A DNA stretch of 20,315 nucleotides from Saccoglossus kowalevskii (Eukaryota > Hemichordata > Enteropneusta > Harrimaniidae), in NCBI RefSeq assembly GCF_000003605.2, contig NW_003126148.1:1-20315 (forward strand), given 5' to 3'. The translations under genes were made by a program, and so were the position numbers. Positions 1-10,109 of this stretch are shown in pieces. The notes beneath the pieces were generated by a model. The model was not told the DNA's origin. It ran no database searches and saw only the letters and a list, made by a program, of their open reading frames with translations. The first letter of the stretch is position 1. Every line of letters begins with the position of its first letter.

Positions 1-698
1 TCAGAGCCACTGAGTGCATGTCTTCCATATGCCCCTTAAGTTGTCAGGGCCACTACTTTTATGCCCCCAAGATGCTAGGGCCACTGAATACATAACACTA
101 GAATGTCAGGGCCACTAAGTTTATGCCCCCAAGATGTCGGGGCCACTAAGTTTATGCCCCTGAGATATCAGGGTCACTAAGTGCATGTCCCCCAAATGCC
201 CATTAAGTTGTCAGGGCCACTATGCTTATGCCCCCAAGATGTCAGGGCCACTGAGTACATACCCCCAAAATATCAGGGCCACTATGTTTATGCCCCCAAG
301 ACGCCAGGGCCATTAAGTTTATGCTCCTAAGATGTCAGGGCCACCAATTAAATACCCCCAACATGTCAGGGCCACTAAATTTATGCCCACAAGACGTCAG
401 GGCCACTAAGTTTATGCCCCCAAGATGTAAGGGCCACTAAGTCTATGCCCCCAAGACGTCAGGGCCACTAAGGTTATGCCCCCAAGATGTCAGGGCCACC
501 AATTAAATACCCCCAAGATGTCAGGGCCACTAAGTTTATGCCCCCAAGATGTCAGGGCCACTAAGTTTATGCCCCAAGATGTCAGGGCCACTAAGTTAAT
601 GCCCCCAAGATGTCAGGGCTACTAAGTTTATGACCCCAAGATGTCAGAGCCACTAAGTTTATGCCCCCAAGATGTCAGGGCCACTAAGTTTATGCCCC
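1..698 (+). repeat. HOR A unit 1, 5' part, duplicated at 2105-2802
   Basis: Read base against base, 1-698 and 2105-2802 appear identical at an offset of 2104 bp, including private variants such as ATGCTCCTAAGATG, CCAACATGTC, GTTAATGCC, GGGCTACTAAG and TATGACCCC. They part at 699/2803, where unit 1 continues into perfect monomers and unit 3 into CCCCTGACATATC. The unit between them (from 1306) differs from both at several of the same sites, so 1-698 is closer to the distant copy than to its neighbour. That suggests a recent duplication about 2.1 kb long, or conversion between alternate units. Confidence 0.88.
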
Positions 699-897
699 CA
701 AGATGTCAGGGCCACTAAGTTTATGCCCCCAAGATGTCAGGGCCACTAAGTTTATGCCCCCAAGATGTCAGGGCCACTAAGTTTATGCCCCCAAGATGTC
801 AGGGCCACTAAGTTTATGCCCCCAAGATGTCAGGGCCACTAAGTTTATGCCTCCAAGATGTCAGGGCCACTAAGTTTATGCCCCCAAGATGTCAGGG
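650..897 (+). repeat. Homogeneous run of consensus monomers
   Basis: Six consecutive 31-mers at 650-835 match the consensus exactly. The next (836-866) has one change (CCTCC for CCCCC) and the one after (867-897) is perfect again. This is the most uniform stretch in the first 5 kb. It sits inside HOR unit 1 and is absent from unit 2, so it is probably a recent local expansion. Confidence 0.93.
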
Positions 898-1305
898 CCA
901 CTAAGCTTATGCCCCCAAGATGTCAGGGCCACTAAGTTTATGACCCCAAGATGTCAGAGCCACTAAGTTTATGCCCCAAGATGTCAGGGCCACTAAGTTT
1001 ATGCCCCTGAGATATCAGGGTCACTGAGTGCATGTCCCCCAAATGCCCATTAAGTTGTCAGGGCCACTATGCTTATGCCCCCAAGATGTCAGGGCCACTA
1101 TGCTTATGCTCCCAAGATGTCAGGGCCACTGAGTACATACCCCCAAAATGTCAGGGCCACTAAGTTTATGCCCCCAAGACGTCAGGGCCACTAAGTTTAT
1201 GCCCCCAAGATGTCAGGGACACCAATTAAATACCCCCAAAATGTCAGGGCCACTAAATTTATGCCCCCAAGACGTCAGGGCCACTAAGTTCATGCCCCCA
1301 AGATA

Positions 1306-2104
1306 TCAGAGCCACTGAGTGCATGTCTTCCATATGCCCCTTAAGTTGTCAGGGCCACTACTTTTATGTCCCCAAGATGCTAGGGCCACTGAATACATAA
1401 CACTAGAATGTCAGGGCCACTAAGTTTATGCCCCCAAGATGTCGGGGCCACTAAGTTTATGCCCCTGAGATATCAGGGTCACTAAGTGCATGTCCCCCAA
1501 ATGCCCATTAAGTTGTCAGGGCCACTATGCTTATGCCCCCAAGATGTCAGGGCCACTGAGTACATACCCCCAAAATGTCAGGGCCACTATGTTTATGCCC
1601 CCAAGACGCCAGGGCCATTAAGTTTATGCTCCCAAGATGTCAGGGCCACCAATTAAATACCCCCAACATGTCAGGGCCACTAAATTTATGCCCACAAGAC
1701 GTCAGGGCCACTAAGTTTATGCCCCCAAGATGTAAGGGCCACTAAGTCTATGCCCCCAAGACGTCAGGGCCACTAAGGTTATGCCCCCAAGATGTCAGGG
1801 CCACCAATTAAATACCCCCAAGATGTCAGGGCCACTAAGTTTATGCCCCCAAGATGTCAGGGCCACTAAGTTTATGCCCCCAAGATGTCAGGGCCACTAA
1901 GTTAATGCCCCCAAGATGTCAGGGCCACTAAGTTTATGACCCCAAGATGTCAGAGCCACTAAGTTTATGCCCCCAAGACGTCAGGGCCACTAAGTTTATG
2001 CCCCCAAGATGTCAGGGACACCAATTAAATACCCCCAAAATGTCAGGGCCACTAAGTTTATGCCCCCAAGACGTCAGGGCCACTAAGTTCATGCCCCCAA
2101 GATA
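1306..2104 (+). repeat. HOR A unit 2, 799 bp, internally shortened
   Basis: It begins like units 1 and 3 but differs at several sites, for example TATGTCCCCAAGATGC, AAAATGTC where units 1 and 3 have AAAATATC, and GCTCCCAAG where they have GCTCCTAAG. Near 1970 it passes directly from TCAGAGCCACTAAG monomers to the GACGTC, GGGACACCAATTAAAT and GTTCATG monomers that close unit 1 at 1171-1305. The perfect-monomer run and the extra 43-mer of unit 1 are missing. The simplest reading is a deletion, or absence of an expansion, of about 506 bp by unequal exchange. Confidence 0.82.
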
Positions 2105-2700
2105 TCAGAGCCACTGAGTGCATGTCTTCCATATGCCCCTTAAGTTGTCAGGGCCACTACTTTTATGCCCCCAAGATGCTAGGGCCACTGAATACATAAC
2201 ACTAGAATGTCAGGGCCACTAAGTTTATGCCCCCAAGATGTCGGGGCCACTAAGTTTATGCCCCTGAGATATCAGGGTCACTAAGTGCATGTCCCCCAAA
2301 TGCCCATTAAGTTGTCAGGGCCACTATGCTTATGCCCCCAAGATGTCAGGGCCACTGAGTACATACCCCCAAAATATCAGGGCCACTATGTTTATGCCCC
2401 CAAGACGCCAGGGCCATTAAGTTTATGCTCCTAAGATGTCAGGGCCACCAATTAAATACCCCCAACATGTCAGGGCCACTAAATTTATGCCCACAAGACG
2501 TCAGGGCCACTAAGTTTATGCCCCCAAGATGTAAGGGCCACTAAGTCTATGCCCCCAAGACGTCAGGGCCACTAAGGTTATGCCCCCAAGATGTCAGGGC
2601 CACCAATTAAATACCCCCAAGATGTCAGGGCCACTAAGTTTATGCCCCCAAGATGTCAGGGCCACTAAGTTTATGCCCCAAGATGTCAGGGCCACTAAGT

Positions 2701-3158
2701 TAATGCCCCCAAGATGTCAGGGCTACTAAGTTTATGACCCCAAGATGTCAGAGCCACTAAGTTTATGCCCCCAAGATGTCAGGGCCACTAAGTTTATGCC
2801 CCTGACATATCAGGGTCACTGAGTGCATGTCCCCCAAATGCCCATTAAGTTGTCAGGGCCACTATGCTTATGCCCCCAAGATGTCAGGGCCACTATGCTT
2901 ATGCTCCTAAGATGTCAGGGCCACTAAGTTAATGCCCCCAAGATGTCAGGGCTACTAAGTTTATGACCCCAAGATGTCAGAGCCACTAAGTTTATGCCCC
3001 CAAGATGTCAGGGCCACTAAGTTTATGCCCCTGAGATATCAGGGTCACTGAGTGCATGTCCCCCAAATGCCCATTAAGTTGTCAGGGCCACTAAGTTTAT
3101 GCCCCCAGGATGTCAGGGCCACCAATTAAATACCCCCAAAATGTCAGGGCCACTAAGT
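2701..3158 (+). repeat. 229-bp tandem duplication of a cassette end
   Basis: The series TAATGCCCCCAAG, GGGCTACTAAG, TATGACCCC, TCAGAGCC, one consensus monomer, a GACATATC or GAGATATC monomer and a 43-mer occurs from 2701 and again from 2930, offset 229 bp (7x31+12). The 43-mers at 2816 and 3045 are the matching parts. The match continues to roughly 2885/3114, after which the second copy turns to CCCCCAGGATGTC. GACATATC in the first copy against GAGATATC in the second is the clearest difference. Confidence 0.82.
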
Positions 3159-4560
3159 TTATGCTCCCAAGACGTCAGGGCCACTAAGTTTATGCCCCCA
3201 AGATGTGAGGGCCACTAAGTTTATGCCCCCAAGACGTCAGGGCCACTAAGTTTATGTCCCCAAGATGTCAGGGCCACCAATTTAATACTACCAAGATGTC
3301 AGGGCCACTAAGTTTATGCCCCCAAGATGTCAGGGCCACTAAATTTATGCCCCCAAGATGTCAGGGACACCAATTAAATGCCCCCAAAATGTCAGGGCCA
3401 TTAAGTTTATACCCCCAAGACGTCAGGGCCACTAAGTTCATGCCACCAAGATATCAGAGCCACTGAGTGCATGTCTTCCATATGCCCCTTAAGTTGTCAG
3501 GGCCACTACTTTTATGCCCCCAAGATGCTAGGGCCACTGAATACATAACACTAGAATGTCAGGGCCACTAAGTTTATGCCCCCAAGATGTCGGGGCCACT
3601 AAGTTTATGCCCCTGAGATATCAGGGTCACTGAGTGCATGTCCCCAATATGCCCATTAAGTTGTCAGGGCCACTATGCTTATGCCCCCAAGATGTCAGGG
3701 CCACTGAGTACATACCCCCAAAATGTCAGGGCCACTATGTTTATGCCCCCAAGACGCCAGGGCCATTAAGTTTATGCTCCCAAGATGTCAGGGCCACCAA
3801 TTAAATACCCCCAACATATCAGGGCCACTAAATTTATGCCCACAAGACGTCAGGGCCACTAAGTTTATGCCCCCAATATGTAAGGGCCACTAAGTCTATG
3901 CCCCCAAGACGTCAGGGCCACTAAGGTTATGCCCCCAAGATGTCAGGGCCACCAATTAAATACCCCTAAGATGTCAGGGCCACTAAGTTTATGCCCCCAA
4001 GATGTCAGGGCCACTAAGTTTATGCCCCCAAGATGTCAGGGCCACTAAGTTTATGCCCCCAAGATGTCAGGGCCACTAAGTTTATGACCCCAAGATGTCA
4101 GAGCCACTAAGTTTATGCCCCCAAGATGTCAGGGCCACTAAGTTTATGCCCCTGAGTTATCAGGGTCACTGAGTGCATGTCCCCCAAATGCCCATTAAGT
4201 TGTCAGGGCCACTATGCTTATGCCCCCAAGATGTCAGGGCCACTATGCTTATGCTCCCAAGATGTCAGGGCCACTGAATACATACCCCCAAAATGTCAGG
4301 GCCACTAAGTTTATGCCCCCAAGACGTCAGGGCCACTAAGTTTATGCCCCCAGGATGTCAGGGCCACCAATTAAATACCCCCAAAATGTCAGGGCCACTA
4401 AGTTTATGCTCCCAAGACGTCAGAGCCACTAAGTTTATGCCCCCAAGATGTGAGGGCCACTAAGTTTATGCCCCCAAGATGTCAGGGCCACTAAGTTTAT
4501 GTCCCCAAGATGTCAGGGCCACCAATTTAATACTACCAAGATGTCAGGGCCACTAAGTTT
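3103..4560 (+). repeat. Paralogous blocks 3103-3310 and 4348-4555 (offset 1245 bp)
   Basis: Both blocks carry the same ordered rare variants: CCCCCAGGATGTC, CCACCAATTAAATAC, TATGCTCCCAAGACG, GATGTGAGGG, TATGTCCCCAAG and CCAATTTAATACTACC. The offset is 1245 bp at the first marker (3106 and 4351) and still 1245 bp at the last (3281 and 4526). They differ at a few bases, for example TCAGAGCC at 4421-4428 where the first copy has TCAGGGCC. This extends the HOR A period past the 3454 unit. Confidence 0.8.
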
Positions 4561-5600
4561 ATGCCCCCAAGATGTCAGGGGCACTAAGTTTATGCCCCCA
4601 ATATGTCAGGGCCACTAAGTTTATGCCCCCAAGATGTCAGGCCCACTAACTTTATGCCCCCAAGATGTCAGGGCCACTAAGTTTATGCCTCCAAGATGTC
4701 AGGGCCACTAAGTTTATGCCCACAAGATGTCAGGGCCACTAAGTTTATGCCCCCAAGATGTCAGGTCCACTAAGTTTATGCCCCAAAGATGTCAGGGCCA
4801 CCAATTAAATACCCCCAGTATGTCAGGGCCACTATGTTTATGCCCCCAAGACGCCAGGGCCATTAATTTTATGCTCCCAAGATGTCAGGGGCACCAATTA
4901 AATACCCCCAAAACGTCAGGGCCACTAAATTTATGCCCACAAGACGTCAGGGCCACTAAGTTTATGCCCCCAAGATGTCAGGTTCTCACTAAGTTTATGC
5001 CTCCAAGATGTCAGGGCCACTAAGTTTATGCCTCCAAGATGTCAGGGCCACTAAGTCTATGCCCCCAAGACGTCAGGACCACTAAGTTTATGCCCCCAAG
5101 ACGTCAGGGCCACTAAGTTTATGCCCCCAAGATGTCAGGGCCACCAATTTAATACCCACAAGATGTCAGGGACACTAAGTTTATGCCCCCAAGATGTCAA
5201 GGCCACTAAGTTTATGCCCCCAATATGTCAGGGCCACTAAGTTTATGCCCCCAAGATGTCAGATCCACTAAGTTTATGCCCCAAGATGTCAGGTCCACTA
5301 AGTTTATGCCCCAACGATATCAGGGCCACTAAGTTTATGCCCCCAAGATGTCAGGGCCACTAAGTTTATGTCCCCAAGATGTCAGGGCCACTAAGTTTAT
5401 GCCCCCAAGATGTCAGGGCCACTAAGTTTATGCCCCCAAGATGTCAGGGCCACTAAGTTTATGCCCCCAAGATGTCAGGGCCACTAAGTTTATGCCCCCA
5501 AGATGTCAGGGCCACTAAAGTTTATGCCCCCAAGATGTCAGGGCCACTAAGTTTATGCCTCCAAGATGTCAGGGACACTAAGTTTATGCCCCTGAGATAT
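4430..5600 (+). repeat. Mostly simple 31-mer array between HOR domains
   Basis: This stretch has no 43-mer until 5606 and is dominated by consensus-like monomers with scattered private changes: GGGGCACTAAG, GGTCCACTAAG, CCCCAAAGATG, CCAATATGTC. A few CCACCAATTAAATAC monomers remain near 4800-5160. An irregular monomer at about 4980-4990 reads CAGGTTCTCACTAAG, an insertion relative to the consensus. Four perfect monomers lie at 5388-5511, followed by one with an extra A (CCACTAAAG). It holds the longest open frame of the window, 4727-5023, which I read as a repeat by-product and not a gene. Confidence 0.85.
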
Positions 5601-5639
5601 CAGGGTCACTGAGTGCATGTCCCCCAAAATGCACATTAA

Positions 5640-6176
5640 GTTGTCAGGGCCACTAAGTTTATGCCCCCAAGACGTCAGGGCCACTAAGTTTATGCCCCCA
5701 ATATGTAAGGGCCACTAAGTTTATGCCCCCAAGACGTCAGGGAAACTAAGTTTATGCCCCCAAGATGTCAGGGCCATCAATTAAATACCCCCAAAATGTC
5801 AGGGCCACTAAGTCTATGGCCCCAAGACGTCAGGGCCACTACGTTTATGCCCCCAAGATGTCAGGGCCACTAAGTTTATGCCCCCAAGATGTCAGGGCCA
5901 CTAAGTTTATGTTCCCAAGATGTGAGGGCCACTAAGTTTATGCCCCTGAGATATCAGGGTCACTGCGTGCATGTCCCCCAAATGCCCATTAAGTTGTCAG
6001 GGCCACTATGCTTATGCCCCCAAGATGTCAGGGCCTCAGAGTACATACCCCCAAAATGTCAGGGCCACTAAGTTTATGCCCCCATGACGTCAGGGCCACT
6101 AAGTTTATGCCCCCAAGATGTCAGGGCCACCAATTAAATACCCCCAAAATGTCAGGGCCACTAAGTTTATGCCCCC
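5640..6176 (+). repeat. HOR block with near copies at 8389 and 14872
   Basis: This block runs AATATGTAAGGG, GACGTCAGGGAAACTAAG, GCCATCAATTAAAT, TCTATGGCCCC, CACTACGTTTATG, TATGTTCCCAAG, GATGTGAGGG, 43-mer, then GGGCCTCAGAGTACATAC and CCCCCATGACGTC. The same series runs from about 14872 to 15408 at a constant offset of 9232 bp, and its second half also lies at 8389-8730. The shared rare forms GGGAAACTAAG, GATGTGAGGG and GGCCTCAGAG make common descent secure. The blocks part near 6177/15409, where this copy repeats the CATGACGTC monomer once more. Confidence 0.83.
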
Positions 6177-6299
6177 ATGACGTCAGGGCCACTAAGTTTA
6201 TGCCCCCAAGATGTCAGGGCCACCAATTAAATACCCCCAAAATGTCAGGGCCACTAAGTTTATGCCCACAAGATGTCAGGGCCACCAATTAAATACCCC

Positions 6300-6841
6300 C
6301 AAGATGTCAGGGCCACTAAGTTTATGCCCCCAAGATGTCAGGGCCACTAAGTTTATGTTCCCAAGATGTCAGGGCCACTAAGTTTATGCCCCTGAGATAT
6401 CAGGGTCACTGCGTGCATGTCCCCCAAATGCCCATTAAGTTGTCAGGGCCACTATGCTTATGCCCCCAAGATGTCAGGGCCTCTGAGTACATACCCCCAA
6501 AATGTCAGGGCCACTAAGTGTATGCCCCCATGACGTCAGGGCCACTAAGTTTATGCCCCCAAGATGTCAGGGCCACCAATTAAATACCCCCAAAATGTCA
6601 GGGCCACTAAGTTTATGCCCCCAAGATGAAAGGGCCACTAAGTTTATGCCCCCAAGACATCAGGGCCACTAAGTTTATGCCCCCAAGATGTCAGGGCCAC
6701 TAAGTTTATGCCCCCAAGTTGTCAGGGCCACCAATTAAATACCCCCAAAATGTCAGGGCCACTAAGTTTATGCACCCAAGTTGTCAGGGCCACCAATTAA
6801 ATACCCCCAAAATGTCAGGGCCACTAAGTTTATGCCCCCAA
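6300..6841 (+). repeat. HOR block duplicated at 16690-17231
   Basis: The block matches 16690-17231 at a constant offset of 10390 bp, shown by the 43-mers (6406/16796) and the rare GATGAAAGGG monomer (6627/17017). A few substitutions separate them (CTAAGTGTATG against CTAAGTTTATG, AAAATGTC against AAAATGCC, TGCACCC against TGCCCCC). Downstream the second copy jumps from a CCCCCAAAATGTC monomer straight to TCTATGGCCC, while the first has four more monomers in between. Confidence 0.85.
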
Positions 6842-7131
6842 GACGTCAGGGCCACTAAGTTTATGCCACCCAAGATGTAAGGGCCACTAAGTTTATGCCC
6901 CCAAGACGTCAGGGCCACTAAGTTTATGCCCCCAAGATGTCAGAGCCATCAATTAAATACCCCCAAAATGTCAGGGCCACTAAGTCTATGGCCCCAAGAC
7001 GTTAGGGCCACTAAGTTTATGCCCCCAAGATGTCAGGGCCACTAAGTTTATGCCCCCAAGATGTCAGGGCCACTAAGTTTATGTTCCCAAGATGTCGGGG
7101 CCACTAAGTTTATGCCCCTGAGATATCAGGG

Positions 7132-8158
7132 TCACTGCGTGCATGTCCCCCAAATGCCCATTAAGTTGTCAGGGCCACTATGTTTATGCCCCCCAAGATG
7201 TCAGGGCCACTGAGTTCATACCCCCAAATGTCAGGGCCACTATGTTTATGCCCCCAAGACGCCAGGGCCATTAAGTTTATGCTCCCAAGATGTCAGGGCC
7301 ACCAATTAAATACCCCCAAAATATCAGGGCCACTAAATTTATGCCCACAAGACGTCAGGGTCACGAAGTTTATGCCCCCAAGATGTAAGGGCCACTAAGT
7401 CTATGCCCCCAAGGCGTGAGGGCCACTAAGTTTATGCCCCCAAGATGTCAGGGCCACCAATTAAATACCCCCAATATGTCAGGGCCACTAAGTTTATGCC
7501 CCCAAGATGTCAGGGCCACTAAGTTTATGCCCCCTAGATGTCAGGGCCACTAAGTTTATGGCCCCAAGATGTCAGGGCCACTAAGTTCATGCCTCCAAGA
7601 AGTCAGGGCCACTAAGTTTATGCCCCCAAGACGTCAGGGCCACTAAGTTTATGCCCCCAAGTTGTCAGGGCCACCAATTAATTACCCCCAAAATGTCAGG
7701 GCCACTAAGTTTATGCCCCAAAGACGTCAGGGCCACTAAGTTTATGCCCCCAAGATGTAAGGGCCACTAAGTTTATGCCCCGAAGACGTCAGGGCCACTA
7801 AGTTTATGCCCCCAAGAAGTCAGGGCCATCAATTAAATACCCCCAAAATGTCAGGGCCACTAAGTCTATGGGCCCAAGACGTCAGGGCCACTAAGTTTAT
7901 GCCCCCTAGATGTCAGGGCCACTACGTTTATGTTCCCAAGATGTCAGGGCCACTAAGTTTATGCCCCTGAGATATCAGGGTCACTGCGTGCATGTCCCCC
8001 AAATGTCCATTAAATTGTCAGGGCCACTATGCTTATGCCCCCAAGATGTCAGGGCCACTGAGTTCATACCCACAAAATGTCACGGCCACTATGTTTATGC
8101 CCCCAAGACGCCAGGGCCAATAAGTTTATGCTCCCAAGATGTCAGGGCCACCAATTAA
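7132..8158 (+). repeat. HOR block related to 19224-20280
   Basis: The two blocks line up at offset 12092 bp from the 43-mer at 7132/19224 through the rare CCAATTAATTACCCC monomer (7680/19772). By the next 43-mer (7981/20103) the offset is 12122 bp, so the second copy has about one extra monomer. Shared order: ACTGAGTTCATAC, GACGCC, TCACGAAG, GCGTGAGGG, CCCCTAGATG, TATGGCCCC, AAGTTCATGCC, TTAATTACC, CCCCAAAGACG, CCCCGAAGACG and TATGGGCCC. Confidence 0.8.
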
Positions 8159-8940
8159 ATACCCCCAAAATATCAGGGCCACTAAATTTATGCCCACAAG
8201 ACGTCAGGGTCACGAAGTTTATGCCCCCAAGATGTAAGGGCCACTAAGTCTATGCCACCAAGGCGTGAGGGCCACTAAATTTATGCCCACAAGATGTCAG
8301 GGCCACCAATTAAATACCCCCAAGATGTCAGGGCCACTAAGTTTATGCCCCCAAGATGTCAGGGCCACTAAGTTTATGCCCCCTAGACGTCAGGGCCACT
8401 ACGTTTATGCCCCCAAGATGTCAGGGCCACTAAGTTTATGCCCCCAAGATGTCAGGGCCACTAAGTTTATGTTCCCAAGATGTGAGGGCCACTAAGTTTA
8501 TGCCCCTGAGATATCAGGGTCACTGCGTGCATGTCCCCCAAATGCCCATTAAGTTGTCAGGGCCACTATGCTTATGCCCCCAAGATGTCAGGGCCTCAGA
8601 GTACATACCCCCAAAATGTCAGGGCCACTAAGTTTATGCCCCCATGACGTCAGGGCCACTAAGTTTATGCCCCCAAGATGTCAGGGCCACCAATTAAATA
8701 CCCCCAAAATGTCAGGGCCACTAAGTTTATGCCCCCAAGATGTAAGGGCCACTAAGTTTATGCCCCCAAGACATCAGGGCCACTAAGTTTATGCCCCCAA
8801 GATGTCAGGGCCATTAAGTTTATGTCCCCAAGTTGTCAGGGCCACCAATTAAATACCCCCAAAATGTCAGGGCCACTAATTTTATGCCCCCAAGTTGTCA
8901 GGGCCACCAATTAAATACCCCCAAAATGTCAGGGCCACTA
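7591..8940 (+). repeat. HOR block matching 13922-15612 but shorter by 341 bp
   Basis: From 7591 the block matches 13922 onward at offset 6331 bp up to the CCCCTAGA monomer (about 8386/14717), and from 8389 it matches 15061 onward at offset 6672 bp, ending near 8940/15612. The difference is 341 bp, exactly 11x31. The junction monomer in this copy reads CCCTAGACGTC, joining the CCCTAGA left half to a GACGTC right half, whereas the longer copy has CCCTAGATGTC and then 11 more monomers. This is what in-register unequal crossing over would leave. Confidence 0.87.
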
Positions 8941-9240
8941 AGTTTTTGCCCCCAAGACGTCAGGGCCACTAAGTTTATGCCCCCCAAGATGTAAGGGCCA
9001 CTAAGTTTATGCCCCCAAGACATCAGGGCCACTAAGTTTATGCCCCCAAGATGTCAGAGCCATCAATTAAATACCCCCAAAATGTCAGGGCCACTAAGTC
9101 TATGGCCCCAAGACGTCAGGGCCACTAAGTTTATGCCCCCAAGATGTCAGGGCCACTAAGTTTATGCCCCCAAGATGTCAGGGCCACTAAGTTTATGTTC
9201 CCAAGATGTCAGGGCCACTAAGTTTATGCCCCTGAGATAT
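8570..9240 (+). repeat. HOR segment paralogous to 6440-7130
   Basis: The 43-mers at 6406 and 8520 are each followed 726 bp later by another (7132 and 9246). The two 726-bp intervals share CATGACGTC, GACATCAGGG, the paired CAAGTTGTC / CCACCAATTAAATAC monomers, TCAGAGCCATCAATTAAAT and TCTATGGCCCC in the same order. This copy has GATGTAAGGG where the other has GATGAAAGGG, and a TTTTTGCC variant near 8945. Offset 2114 bp. Confidence 0.75.
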
Positions 9241-10109
9241 CAGGGTCATTGCGTGCATGTCGCCCAAATGCCCATTAAGTTGTCAGGGCCACTATGCTTA
9301 TGCCCCCAAGATGTCAGGGCCACTGAGTTCATACCCCCAAAATGTCACGGCCACTATGTTTATGCCCCCAAGACGCCAGGGCCATTAAGTTTATGCTCCC
9401 AAGATGTCAGGGCCACCAATCAAATACCCCCAAAATATCAGGGCCACTAAATTTATGCCCACAAGACGTCAGGGTCACGAAGTTTATGCCCCCAAGATGT
9501 AAGGGCCACTAAGTCTATGCCCCCAAGGCGTGAGGGCCACTAAGTTTATGCCCCCAAGATGTCAGGGCCACCAATTAAATACCCCCAAGATGTCAGGGCC
9601 ACAAAGTTTATGCCCCCAAGATGTCAGGGCCACTAAGTTTATGCCCCCTAGATGTCAGGGCCACTAAGTTTATTGCCCCAAGATGTCAGGGCCACTAAGT
9701 TTATGCCTCCAAGAAGTCAGGGCCACTAAGTGTATGCCCCCAAGACGTCAGGGCCACTGAGTTTATGCCTCCAAGTTGTCAGGGCCACCAATTAAATACC
9801 CCCAAAATGTCAGGGCCACTAAGTTTATGCCCCCAAGACGTCAGGGCCACTAATTTTATGCCCCCAAGATGTAAGGACCACTAAGTTTATGCCCCCAAGA
9901 CGTCAGGGCCACTAAATTTATGCCCCCAAGATGTCAGGGCCATCAATTAAATACCCCCAAAATGTCAGGGCCACTAAGTCTATGGTCCCAAGACGTCAGG
10001 GCCACTAAGTGTATGCCCCCAAGACGTCAGGGCCACTGAGTTTATGCCTCCAAGTTGTCAGGGCCACCAATTAAATACCCCCAAAATGTCAGGGCCACTA
10101 AGTTTATGG

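Larger units (their letters stand above)
1..4430 (+). repeat. HOR domain A: four related higher-order units
   Basis: Four higher-order units begin at 1, 1306, 2105 and 3454 with TCAGAGCCACTGAGTGCATG. Each has the diverged 43-mer, then a CTTTTATG monomer, a monomer ending AAGATGCTAGGG, an unusual monomer with AATACATAACACTAGAATG, and a standard 43-mer exactly 167 bp (5x31+12) after the diverged one. The ordered series continues through TATCAGGG, GACGCCAGGG, CAATTAAATAC, CCCACAAGACG, GATGTAAGGG and CTAAGGTTATG monomers. Start-to-start distances are 1305, 799 and 1349 bp, so units differ by whole blocks of monomers. Unit 2 lacks about 506 bp that unit 1 has, close to 16 monomers plus one 12-bp insertion. 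Confidence 0.9.
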
